From assembly GCA_016779225.1 (NCBI GenBank), contig JADHNZ010000001.1:1-64000 (forward strand): a stretch of DNA of 64,000 nucleotides, given 5' to 3'. Made by a program: the position numbers and the translations under genes. The notes beneath the pieces were generated by a model. The model saw nothing but the letters and a program-made list of their open reading frames with translations, was not told the origin of the DNA and did no database searches. Source of the DNA: Planctomycetota bacterium (GTDB lineage: Bacteria > Planctomycetota > UBA1135 > GCA-002686595). Shown piece after piece: positions 8,739 through 16,233 of the stretch. The stretch's first letter is position 1. Every line of letters starts with the position of its first letter.

Positions 8739-9335
8739 TCAGAGGTGACGGACGAGGTCGGGGTGCGGGCGCGGAACCACGACCTGGCGCAGGAGCATCC
8801 CCGCGCTCTCCGCGGACTTCGAGCCCGCGAGGACCGAGGAGCGCACATCGCTGACCTCGCCGGTCAGGCTCAGGTAGCTGCGCCCCCCGAGCCCGTTCGC
8901 AACCCGCAGCTCCAGCAGGTCGACGGTGGCCTGCTTGAGGGCGGAGTCGGCAGCAAGGATGGCCGAGGCCACGCTCGCGGTCTCCACCACCCCGAGGGCG
9001 TCGATGACCCCCTCGATCTTCTCGTTGCGGCGCCGCAGGCCGGCCTCCACCTGGGGATGCACGGAGGGGATCAGGAGCTGATCCACCAGGTCTCCCTGGG
9101 CCAGCTCGGCCCCGCGACGGAGCGCCGAGCGCAGGTCCTCGACGGAGCCCGTGAAGAGGATCACATACTTCCCCGGCTGGACCGGGGCCGCGGTGAGCAG
9201 CTCGATCTCGGACTCCCAGAGAATCGCGTCGGCGACCTCCACGCCGCGGGCCACCGAGCCGAGCTCGAGGAGGCCGATGGCCGGTCCCATGGGGACATCG
9301 CTGCGCAGGTCGGGGTTGAAGTCGTTTCGGTTCAT
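8739..9335 (-). CDS. BMC-T trimeric shell protein (tandem BMC domains)
   Basis: With the start at MNRNDFNPDL the product is 198 residues, the usual size of a tandem-BMC shell protein. Two BMC domains follow each other: residues about 17-95 (AIGLLELGSVARGVEVADAI ... PGKYVILFTGSVEDLRSAL) and about 110-190 (GVIDALGVVETASVASAILA ... LTGEVSDVRSSVLAG), ending in the typical VVVPRPHPDL tail. Such proteins form pseudohexameric trimers with a central pore, often gated. There is no cysteine, so the iron-sulfur site of PduT-type members is absent. The frame is open further upstream, but that part is a chance extension. Confidence 0.9.
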   Translation of the reverse strand: MNRNDFNPDLRSDVPMGPAIGLLELGSVARGVEVADAILWESEIELLTAAPVQPGKYVILFTGSVEDLRSALRRGAELAQGDLVDQLLIPSVHPQVEAGLRRRNEKIEGVIDALGVVETASVASAILAADSALKQATVDLLELRVANGLGGRSYLSLTGEVSDVRSSVLAGSKSAESAGMLLRQVVVPRPHPDLVRHL

Positions 9336-9420
9336 GGCTGGGCCCCGAATGGGGTTCTGGGGGCGCGGTCCGCGTGAGGGGGGCGGCCCGCGCTGGGCGT
9401 GTGGAGGGCGCGGAGGCTCC

Positions 9421-9729
9421 TCAGGAGGGGTCGTCCTCTTCGTTGAGGGCCAGGGTGCGCCCGGCGAGCTCGCAGCGGTCGACGATGCCGACGATGGCGG
9501 ACTGGAAGCCGATGTCGTGGCCGCGGCCGATGGCGTGGCGCGCGGCGCGTCCGTAGGCCACCAGCACGCGGTCGCCGATGCCGGCCCCAATCGGATCGAC
9601 GGCCACCACGGACTCGGCCGTGCCGCGTCCCTCGGCGTCCATGGGGCGCACCACCAGGAACCGCAGCCCCTCCAGGGTCGCGTCCTTCTGGGTGGACCAG
9701 AGGTTCCCGATCACGGTGCCGATCAGCAT
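9421..9729 (-). CDS. BMC-P pentameric vertex protein (EutN/CcmL family)
   Basis: The 102-residue product shows the EutN/CcmL fold: MLIGTVIGNLWSTQKDATLE at the N-terminus, LRFLVVRP, AVDPIGAGIGDRVLVAYGRAAR and a final VGIVDRCEL. These proteins form pentamers that cap the vertices of the icosahedral shell. A short acidic tail (LNEEDDPS) follows. It overlaps the other pentamer gene by 7 bp, and both are expected to be translated from one mRNA. Confidence 0.92.
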   Translation of the reverse strand: MLIGTVIGNLWSTQKDATLEGLRFLVVRPMDAEGRGTAESVVAVDPIGAGIGDRVLVAYGRAARHAIGRGHDIGFQSAIVGIVDRCELAGRTLALNEEDDPS

Positions 9730-10070
9730 GCCGCGTCCCCCTCGGCCTCGAGCCGGCCCTGGTGGGTGCTGGCGCGCCAGGACGCGGGCGCGGCGGGCGC
9801 GTGCAGGTCGTCCACGACGCCCACGATGGCGGCCTCGAAGGCGTAGTCACCGTCCCCGCCGCACGCGACGCGGGCGGCCTTGCCGAAGGCCACGAGCACG
9901 CCCTCCCCCACCTCAGCGCCAATGGGGTCCGCGCACACCACCGGCCCGACCTTCCCGTTGCCGGGGTCGTCGTGGTCGTCGAGGGGCTGCACCACGAGCA
10001 GGCGCTTGCCGTCGAGGTCGCTCAGCTTCCGCGAGGCCCACACCTGACCCACCACGCGCCCGAGGAACAT
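9723..10070 (-). CDS. BMC-P pentameric vertex protein (EutN/CcmL family)
   Basis: This is the second pentamer of the operon, 115 residues: MFLGRVVGQVWASRKLSDLD, KRLLVVQP, CADPIGAEVGEGVLVAFGKAAR, AAIVGVVDDL. It is clearly paralogous to its downstream neighbour. The variable loop after the QPLDD segment differs, as does a 25-residue C-terminal extension that the neighbour lacks. Two distinct pentamers suggest mixed vertices or specialised cargo contacts. It overlaps the preceding gene by one base. Confidence 0.92.
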   Translation of the reverse strand: MFLGRVVGQVWASRKLSDLDGKRLLVVQPLDDHDDPGNGKVGPVVCADPIGAEVGEGVLVAFGKAARVACGGDGDYAFEAAIVGVVDDLHAPAAPASWRASTHQGRLEAEGDAAC

Positions 10071-10714
10071 CAGCGCACCTCCGGGGCCTGGCGACCGGGA
10101 ATCTCGGCGAGCGCGCGACGCACGGCGGTCACCGCGGCGTCGATCTCCGCGTCGCCCCCCGCCAGGCGCAGGCGCCCCACGGCGCCGTCCGCCCCCAGGC
10201 CCACGAGCCGCACGGGCGCCGCCTTCTCGGCCTCGTTGGCCGCGAGGGTCACATGGACGGCCGGAGTCACCTCGAGGGTGTAGAGGGTGTCTCCCCCGAG
10301 CACGAGCATCCCGGCCCGCGTGCGGTTGATCAGCATCGCGTGGTGGTCGCTGATCTGGCGGATGACCTCGTCGGTGAGGATGCGCGGGGCGAGCTGGTCC
10401 TCGAGCCGACGCCCGATGGCCTGCAGCATCACCTCGCGCGCCCGGAGCACCTGGCCCTGGTCCTCGCCATGCACCTCAAGGGTCCCGTAGTGACGCTCGG
10501 TGATGAGCGTCCCGGGCGTCACCTGGCAGGCCTTCAGCGCGACATCCAGCAGCCGGTTGACCACGATCCCAGGCTCCACCTCGAGCCACAGCGCGCTCTC
10601 CCCGGCGACCGGGAAGTACCCGTCCGAGTTCGCCGCGCTGGTCGCGGCGAACTGCGGCTGCATCTGGTCCAGGTGGACCACGGCGCGCAGGGTGATGGGC
10701 GGGGAGGACGGCAT
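10070..10714 (-). CDS. Divergent tandem shell-like protein of BMC locus
   Basis: The 214-residue protein starts ITLRAVVHLDQMQPQFAATSA and contains WLEVEPGIVVNRLLDVALKA, HGEDQGQVLRA and DHHAMLINRTRAGMLVLGGDTLY. It ends in a stretch (LAANEAEKAAPVRLVGLGAD ... GRLRLAGGDAEIDAAVTAV) that reads like a BMC domain. I recall similar proteins in other BMC loci. Size and internal layout fit a divergent BMC-T trimer, but the pore-loop signature is unclear, so the shell role is inferred. It sits between the second hexamer and first pentamer genes, with a one-base overlap with the latter. Confidence 0.65.
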   Translation of the reverse strand: MPSSPPITLRAVVHLDQMQPQFAATSAANSDGYFPVAGESALWLEVEPGIVVNRLLDVALKACQVTPGTLITERHYGTLEVHGEDQGQVLRAREVMLQAIGRRLEDQLAPRILTDEVIRQISDHHAMLINRTRAGMLVLGGDTLYTLEVTPAVHVTLAANEAEKAAPVRLVGLGADGAVGRLRLAGGDAEIDAAVTAVRRALAEIPGRQAPEVR

Positions 10715-10772
10715 GGCGGAGGGCCGCCCCCTGGGGAGCGGCCTGCGGCGTCAGGGGCGAGGGCCCCCGAGC

Positions 10773-11060
10773 TCAGTCGGCGGAGGGCAGGTAGGCCTCG
10801 AGGTCGTCCGCGGGGCGCGGGATGACATGGGTGCTGACCAGCTCGCCGACCCGGCGCGCGCCCGCGGCGCCCGCCTCGACGGCGGCCTTCACCGCGCCGA
10901 CCTCGCCGCGCACCATCACGGTGACGAGGCCGCCGCCGGAGGTCTCCTTCTTGAGCAAGGTGACCTTCGCGGCCTTGCACATGGCATCCGCGGCCTCGAC
11001 CGCGCCCACGAGGCCCTTGGTCTCGATCAGTCCGAGGGCGATTTCCGTTTCGTTCGACAT
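10773..11060 (-). CDS. BMC-H hexameric shell protein (second)
   Basis: This 95-residue single BMC domain reads [20 protein letters not shown], then [20 protein letters not shown] and [20 protein letters not shown]. That is the canonical hexamer of carboxysome- and metabolosome-type shells. The pore-loop region is TSGGGLVTV, which differs from the VTAGLVTFF of the other hexamer in this operon, implying a different pore. It follows the aldehyde dehydrogenase gene by 32 bp. Confidence 0.96.
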   Translation of the reverse strand: MSNETEIALGLIETKGLVGAVEAADAMCKAAKVTLLKKETSGGGLVTVMVRGEVGAVKAAVEAGAAGARRVGELVSTHVIPRPADDLEAYLPSAD

Positions 11061-11092
11061 GGAATGGGTTCTCCGTCAGGGAGTGGAGGGTG

Positions 11093-12916
11093 TCAGGCCG
11101 TGCACGCGCCCGTGCGAACGTCCTTGTGGGGGCACCCCTGGCAGGGGCCCAGGGGGCAGCCCGTCCCGGCGTGGGACAGGATGGTCTGGATCTCGTCGGC
11201 GCGCAGGGAGGACCCGGCGCTGACGCCTCCGCGCGCAGGCGACGCGGGTGCGCTGCCCTGGGAGGTGCTGCCCGCGGAGGCGCGGGAGACGGCCGCGGGC
11301 CTCGGGGCCGCGGGCGAGACAAAGGTCGGAGCCGGCGAGCGAGGGGCCTCGGGCGGGGCCGGGGCCGCGCTGAGGGGGCTCGAGGTCGGCTTGGGCGCGG
11401 GCTGAATGGGCGTGTTGCCACCCCACGCCGGAACCGCGGGGCGCGGCGCCGCCGCGGCGCGGGCGTCGCGCAGGCCGGGGTCCCCGGGCATCCCGCTGCC
11501 GCGCGGCGCGGGATCGCCCGTGAGGGCGCCCGCACGCTCGTGGAAGGACCGCTCCGCCTCGGGCCAGCCGGCCTTGGGGAAGGCCACGCGCTTGATGGAC
11601 ACCAGGTGCCGGGCGGTGATGTTGTCGCTGGTGATGTTGCCCGCGTGCGGGCCGCAACCCAGGGAGAACGACGGCATCAGGTTCGTGCTGAAGCCCACCG
11701 CCCCCATCGAGCTCGGCCCGTTCATCACGATCCGACTGGCGGGCTTGTCGAGGGCGAAGGCCTCGAGCACGGAGCGGTCCTGGGCGTGCACGCTGATCGT
11801 GTGCCCGAGGCCGCCGTAGTGCAGCAGCTCCTTCGACACGCGGCAGCCCTCCTCCCAGCCGTCGACCACATGGACGGACAGCAGCGGGCAGAGGATCTCG
11901 ATCGAGAGCGGGTGCTCGCGCCCGACGCCGGCCTGGTGCGCGAGTAGGACCGTGGTGCTGCGGGGGACCGTGAAGCCGGCGCCCTCGGCGACCTTCCAGG
12001 GGTCGAGGCCCACCACATCGGGATTCATGTGCCCGCCCCGGTTGCAGTACGCCTCGAGCTGGGCCGTCTGCGCGGTGTCGGCGATGTGAGCCCCGCGGGC
12101 GCGCAGCGCGGCCAGGACGCGATCGGCGATCGGTCGGTCGAGCACCAGCGCCTGCTCGGAGCAGCACAGGGTCCCGTTGTCGAAGCTCTGGCTCGTGACG
12201 ATGTGGCGCGCCACGGCCTCGGGGTCCGCGGAGCGATCCACATACGCGGGCACATTACCCGGCCCCACGCCGTAGGCCGGCTTGCCGCTCGAGTACGCGG
12301 CGCGCACGAGCCCAGCGCCGCCAGTGGAGAGAATCACCGCCACATCGCGGTGCTTCATCAGGGCGCCGGTGGACTCGATGGTCGGGCGGTGCAGCACCGT
12401 CACCAGGTCAGCGGGGCCGCCGGCGCGCTCGATCGCGCGGCGCAGGACCTCCACCGTCTCGGCGATGCAGCGCGCGGCCCGGGGGTGCGGACTGATGACC
12501 ACCGCGTTGCGCGCCTTCACCGAGATGAGGGCCTTGAACATGGTGGTCGAGGTGGGGTTCGTGGTGGGCACGATCCCCGCGACCACGCCCACGGGGGTTG
12601 CGACCTCCCACAGACCCGCGCGGTCGTCCTGCTTCAGGAACCCGCAGGTGCGCTCGTCCTTGATGGAGGCCCAGACGCCCTCGGAGCCGAACAGGTTCTT
12701 CAGAACCTTGTAGTGGACGCGACCGATGCCCGTCTCCTCGACGGCCATCCGCGCGAGGTCGTACGCCGCGCGCGCTCCCGCCTCCGCCATCGCCTGGCAG
12801 ACGCGGTCCGTCTTGGCCTGGTCCCATCCGGAGGCGACCTTCTGGGCCGCCTTCGCACGGGCAACCTGGTCGCGCACCTCCTGGAGGGCGGCGAGATCGG
12901 GATCGAGGCCCCGCAC
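11093..12916 (-). CDS. CoA-acylating aldehyde dehydrogenase with Cys-rich C-terminal tail
   Basis: Residues 1-455 form an NAD-dependent aldehyde dehydrogenase of the EutE/PduP/AdhE-N type, expected to convert an aldehyde to acyl-CoA inside the compartment. Visible are TPVGVVAGIVPTTNPTSTT, GPGNVPAYVDRSAD and the catalytic segment SFDNGTLCCSEQ (Cys251 or Cys252), the AdhE-like form. A Pro/Ala/Ser-rich linker of about 100 residues follows. The protein ends with a short helix (LRADEIQTILSHAG) and a CX4CX2CX9C motif (Cys587, 592, 595, 605). The helix resembles a cargo encapsulation peptide; the cysteines could hold a metal or Fe-S centre. The start is GTG, 14 bp after the first hexamer gene. Confidence 0.93.
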   Translation of the reverse strand: MRGLDPDLAALQEVRDQVARAKAAQKVASGWDQAKTDRVCQAMAEAGARAAYDLARMAVEETGIGRVHYKVLKNLFGSEGVWASIKDERTCGFLKQDDRAGLWEVATPVGVVAGIVPTTNPTSTTMFKALISVKARNAVVISPHPRAARCIAETVEVLRRAIERAGGPADLVTVLHRPTIESTGALMKHRDVAVILSTGGAGLVRAAYSSGKPAYGVGPGNVPAYVDRSADPEAVARHIVTSQSFDNGTLCCSEQALVLDRPIADRVLAALRARGAHIADTAQTAQLEAYCNRGGHMNPDVVGLDPWKVAEGAGFTVPRSTTVLLAHQAGVGREHPLSIEILCPLLSVHVVDGWEEGCRVSKELLHYGGLGHTISVHAQDRSVLEAFALDKPASRIVMNGPSSMGAVGFSTNLMPSFSLGCGPHAGNITSDNITARHLVSIKRVAFPKAGWPEAERSFHERAGALTGDPAPRGSGMPGDPGLRDARAAAAPRPAVPAWGGNTPIQPAPKPTSSPLSAAPAPPEAPRSPAPTFVSPAAPRPAAVSRASAGSTSQGSAPASPARGGVSAGSSLRADEIQTILSHAGTGCPLGPCQGCPHKDVRTGACTA

Positions 12917-12930
12917 GGCTCAGCCTCGAG

Positions 12931-13230
12931 TCACTTCTTCCCGCCAGCGACGGGCTTCATGTCCGGGAGGATCTTCTCCAGCTGCGCGTGCGGCCGGGGG
13001 ATCACATGGACGCTCACGAGCTCGCCCACGCGGCGCGCCGCGGCGGCACCCGCGTCGGTGGCGGCCTTCACAGCGCCGACCTCACCGCGCACGAAGAAGG
13101 TGACCAGACCGGCCGTGACCTTCTCCTTGCTGAACAGTTCGACCTTCGCGGCCTTGACCATCGCGTCCGCTGCTTCGACAGCGCCAACGAGACCGCGGGT
13201 CTCGACCATTCCAAGGGCCATGGACTTCAT
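12931..13230 (-). CDS. BMC-H hexameric shell protein (first gene of operon)
   Basis: The 99-residue single-domain shell hexamer reads [20 protein letters not shown], then [20 protein letters not shown] and [20 protein letters not shown]. The pore loop is [10 protein letters not shown], and the C-terminus is basic (KPVAGGKK). As the first gene behind the AT-rich leader it is probably the most abundantly made shell component. The two hexamers of the operon are close paralogues. Confidence 0.96.
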   Translation of the reverse strand: MKSMALGMVETRGLVGAVEAADAMVKAAKVELFSKEKVTAGLVTFFVRGEVGAVKAATDAGAAAARRVGELVSVHVIPRPHAQLEKILPDMKPVAGGKK

Positions 13231-13384
13231 GGGGGCAGTCCTCTGCCGGCTGCGGCCGGCGGGGGTTGGGGGAGCGGGGGGAGCTCAGCGGGCGGAGGTG
13301 CCCGCGAGCCGGTCGCGGAGTCTAGCCCGCGGGGCCGCTTGGACTCTCCCCCATCACGAATCTCTTTCGGGCAGGCCAATTGAT

Positions 13385-13400
13385 GGCAATTTGATCGCCA
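13385..13400 (-). promoter_or_regulatory. Sigma-54-like promoter of the BMC operon
   Basis: On the minus strand the sequence TGGCGATCAAATTGCC matches TGGC-N7-TTGC, with GG and GC exactly 10 bp apart. The predicted start lies about 140 nt before the first hexamer gene. Dyads upstream (ATATGCATAT and TTAGAG-CC-CTCTAA) are placed where an enhancer-binding activator could sit. The segment is strikingly AT-rich for this genome. No sigma-54 activator gene lies in the window, so this rests on the motif alone. Confidence 0.5.
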
Positions 13401-13435
13401 GATAGATGCCTGCCGCGGGCCACATTCTGCATTTA

Positions 13436-13468
13436 ATATGCATATCAACCCCATTTAGAGCCCTCTAA
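13436..13468. promoter_or_regulatory. Two dyads upstream of the BMC operon
   Basis: ATATGCATAT (10-bp perfect palindrome) and TTAGAG-CC-CTCTAA (6-2-6 dyad) lie 36-83 bp upstream of the sigma-54-like element. The second overlaps the stop codon of the amidohydrolase gene. They are candidate operators or activator sites; no regulator gene is adjacent to support either. Confidence 0.35.
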
Positions 13469-14703
13469 GCCCCTTGCCAGGCGACGGACTGCCACAGATC
13501 GTCCGTGAACCGAGCGCCGCTCCTGGGGTGGCGCACCTGGCGCTTGAGCGCGGCGTCGAAGAGGAGCGGGCTCTCGTCGAACAGCTCGCGCAGGGCCGGC
13601 ACGCGCTCCTCGTCGAGGAACCCGCTGCGCGCCAGGGGTCCCAGCAGGACCAGGGGTCCCACGGCGGGAAGGGGCCAGTCCGAACCGTTCAAGAGGTGTC
13701 GGTGCAGATCGGGCCGGTCCAGGAGGGGCTCCAGGGCCTGGCCGAAGTGGTTGATGTTGCAGACGGTGGAGATCTCGCCGGCCACGCGCCCGCTGCCGGC
13801 GAACTCCTCGAGCAGCCGCAGGAAGAGCTCCACCGCCGGGGTCCGGCGGCGGTCCGCACGGTCCGGATCGGGATAGGCCCCGCCGGCCGCGCAGTGACCG
13901 ACCAGGACCCGCGCCCCGGCCTCGAGAGGCACCCGGAGGCGCAGGGGATGGTTCCAGTCGGCCTCCGAGGCATCCCCCACCGCGCGCTCCTCCCCGGTGT
14001 GCACGAGGAGCCAGAGCCCGAGCTCGGCCAGGCGCTCGTAGAAGGGCAGGTACGCCTCGGAGGCCGGGTCGATGCCCATGGCGCTCGGCAGCCACTTGAC
14101 CACCCGGACGCCCTTGGCCGCGAGGGCGTCGAGCGCCTCCAGGGCCCCCGGGCGCTGCGGATGGACGCTGGCTCCGGCGGCCAGGCGGCTCGGCCAGCGC
14201 GCGGCGGCCTCCTGCGCCCAGGCGTCCGGCACATGGAACTCGCTGCGCTCCAGGTCGCGCTGGCCGTCCGGGGTGTGCCGGTAGTCGAAGGCCAGGACAT
14301 GGTGGCGGGAGGGGAAGGGCAAGGCCGCCGCCAGGGCGCCGAGGTGGTCGATCCACGCCTCGTCCGGCGCGTCGGGATCCGGCATCCCCGCGGCGCGGAA
14401 GGCGCGCCCTCGCACCATGTCCACCGGCGAGGAGGGATCGTCGAGGCGAGGGTTGGTCCAGCAGCCCGAGCCCGCGCCGCGGCCGGCCAGGTGCGCGTGG
14501 ACATCCAGCAGCGGCGCGCCGTCGAGGGAGGCCATCAGCTCCTCCACGAGCGCCTGGGCCCCCGCCGAGCGTCCCGCGCCGGACTCCCCGAGCGCCCCCA
14601 GGGCCGACGGGGCCATGAGCCGCTCGAAGCGCAACCAGGCGTAGAGCCCCGCGCCCGCCCCGAGCAGGGCCGTCCCCTGCAGCAGCCTCCTCCGGCCGAT
14701 CAC
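13465..14703 (-). CDS. Exported amidohydrolase-2 family metal-dependent hydrolase
   Basis: With a GTG start the 412-residue product begins IGRRRLLQGTALLGAGAGLY, a twin-arginine-like signal, so it is probably periplasmic or membrane-anchored. The TIM-barrel metal ligands are in order: DVHAHL (HxH), a His in WLLVHTGEE, a His in VLVGHCAAGG and Asp in NGSDWPLP. The Amidohydro_2 family includes decarboxylases and hydrolases of lactones and amides; the substrate is unknown. A longer open frame exists upstream but would run into the divergent permease promoter. It lies directly upstream of, and on the same strand as, the BMC operon, but export makes it an unlikely lumen enzyme. Confidence 0.8.
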   Translation of the reverse strand: MIGRRRLLQGTALLGAGAGLYAWLRFERLMAPSALGALGESGAGRSAGAQALVEELMASLDGAPLLDVHAHLAGRGAGSGCWTNPRLDDPSSPVDMVRGRAFRAAGMPDPDAPDEAWIDHLGALAAALPFPSRHHVLAFDYRHTPDGQRDLERSEFHVPDAWAQEAAARWPSRLAAGASVHPQRPGALEALDALAAKGVRVVKWLPSAMGIDPASEAYLPFYERLAELGLWLLVHTGEERAVGDASEADWNHPLRLRVPLEAGARVLVGHCAAGGAYPDPDRADRRRTPAVELFLRLLEEFAGSGRVAGEISTVCNINHFGQALEPLLDRPDLHRHLLNGSDWPLPAVGPLVLLGPLARSGFLDEERVPALRELFDESPLLFDAALKRQVRHPRSGARFTDDLWQSVAWQGA

Positions 14704-14848
14704 GGCCTCAGGGTACGCCAAGGAGGCCCGGAGGCCTCGAGCGGGCCTGCCCCCGCGGCTCGCGCCCCGCTGAGGGCAGCGCCAGGAGACCATCGGCGGC
14801 CTCCGCGCGACGCATTGGTACGGTGAGGTCGCCGCACCAGCGGCTCCC

Positions 14849-16213
14849 ATGAGCGCCTCGCCCCACTCCTCCGGAAAGAGCACCGCGGCCCTCCCGAGCG
14901 GCCCGCGCCCGCTCTCCACGCTCGACGCCACCTTCCTCGTGATGGGCGGCATCATCGGCGTGGGGATCTTCTACAAGCCCGGTGAGGTCGCGCGCCTCCT
15001 CCCCGAGACCGCTCCGTACTTCACCGCCTGGGGCGTCGGCGCCCTCGCGGCCGTGGCGGGTGCCATGACCTTCGCAGAGCTCGCCGCCCTGCTCCCGCGC
15101 GAGGGCGGCTGGTTCGAGTACCTGCGCGAGGGCGTGGGCCGCCTGCCCGCGTTCCTGTTCGCGTGGATCGTGCTGCTGGTGATCTCGACCGGGGCCTCGG
15201 CGGGCGTCGCGGAGTTCTGCGCGTTCCAGGTCTCCCGCGTCATGGGGTGGGAGGCGAGCCCCGGCGAGCTGCGCGCTCTCGCGGCCATGATCGTCCTCGG
15301 CGTAACGGGGATGGGGTGCCTGGGACTCAAGACCGGCGCGGTCCTGCAGAACGCATGCATGGCGGCCAAGCTGCTGGCCATCGCAGTCTTCGTGGTGGCC
15401 GGCCTCGCTCTGGTTGCCCCGGCAGCCCCGGCTCCTGCTCCAGCCGGCGCTCCGTCGGTGCCGGTGGGCCTGATCCGCGCCACCCTGCCCGTGCTCTTCA
15501 CCTTCGGAGGCTGGCAGCTGGTGACCTACATCGCACCGAGCGTGAAGGACCCGGTGCGCACCCTGCCCCGCGCCATCCTGGGCGGCGTCGCGGGAGTGGC
15601 CGCGGTCTATGGCCTGCTGAATCTCGCCTATGTGCGGGTGCTCGGCCTGCCCGCCCTGGCCACCGAGCCGGATGTGGCGAGTGCCCTGGCCATCGCGACG
15701 CTCGGCGCCTCGGGCGCCCGCTTCCTCTCGGCAGCCATGGCGATCAGCGCCCTCGGCTTCCTCGTCGCCACCCTGATCTCGACCCCGGGGATCTATGTGG
15801 CCATGGCTCGGCAGGGCCTGTTCTTCGAGAGCGCCGGCCGCGTGCACCCGCGCACCGGCGCCCCCGTGCGGGCCCTGCTCGTGCAGGCCGCCGTGTGCTG
15901 CGCCTACCTCGCATGGACGAGCGATGTGAAGGGCCAGCTCGGGGACTCGGTCGTCTTCGCCGAGTGGATCTTCCATGGCCTCTGCGCCCTGGCCCTGCTG
16001 CGGCTCGCGCCCGCGGCCCCTGAGCGGCCGTTCCGGAGTCCGCTCTTCCCGCTGTTCCCGGTGCTGTATGCCCTGATCGCGACCGGCGTCGTGGTGGGCA
16101 ACCTGACGAGCAGCGACGCCAGCGTGACCTCCCTGGGGGTCGGCGTCCTCGCCCTGGGCGCGGTGGCCTATGGGGCGTGGATGGGCCTGCGCCGAACCGC
16201 GTCGCGCGGCTGA
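14849..16213 (+). CDS. APC-superfamily amino acid/amine permease
   Basis: The 454-residue membrane protein has about twelve helices and the APC helix-1 signature FLVMGGIIGVGIFYKPGEVA, followed by AMTFAELAALLPREGGWFEY. It belongs to the amino acid/polyamine/organocation transporters; the substrate cannot be predicted. It is divergent from the amidohydrolase gene with about 145 bp between the starts, so the two may share regulation and handle one substrate. It ends 21 bp from the convergent rodA gene. Confidence 0.88.
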   Translation: MSASPHSSGKSTAALPSGPRPLSTLDATFLVMGGIIGVGIFYKPGEVARLLPETAPYFTAWGVGALAAVAGAMTFAELAALLPREGGWFEYLREGVGRLPAFLFAWIVLLVISTGASAGVAEFCAFQVSRVMGWEASPGELRALAAMIVLGVTGMGCLGLKTGAVLQNACMAAKLLAIAVFVVAGLALVAPAAPAPAPAGAPSVPVGLIRATLPVLFTFGGWQLVTYIAPSVKDPVRTLPRAILGGVAGVAAVYGLLNLAYVRVLGLPALATEPDVASALAIATLGASGARFLSAAMAISALGFLVATLISTPGIYVAMARQGLFFESAGRVHPRTGAPVRALLVQAAVCCAYLAWTSDVKGQLGDSVVFAEWIFHGLCALALLRLAPAAPERPFRSPLFPLFPVLYALIATGVVVGNLTSSDASVTSLGVGVLALGAVAYGAWMGLRRTASRG

Positions 16214-16233
16214 GGCCGGTGTCCCGCGCGCGC

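Noticed and set aside
8739-9335. PduT-like iron-sulfur shell protein
   Set aside because: The protein contains no cysteine, so a cluster cannot be bound in the pore.
13465-14703. Amidohydrolase as the missing microcompartment signature enzyme
   Set aside because: Its N-terminal twin-arginine-like signal points to export, and an AT-rich leader with its own promoter separates it from the shell genes.
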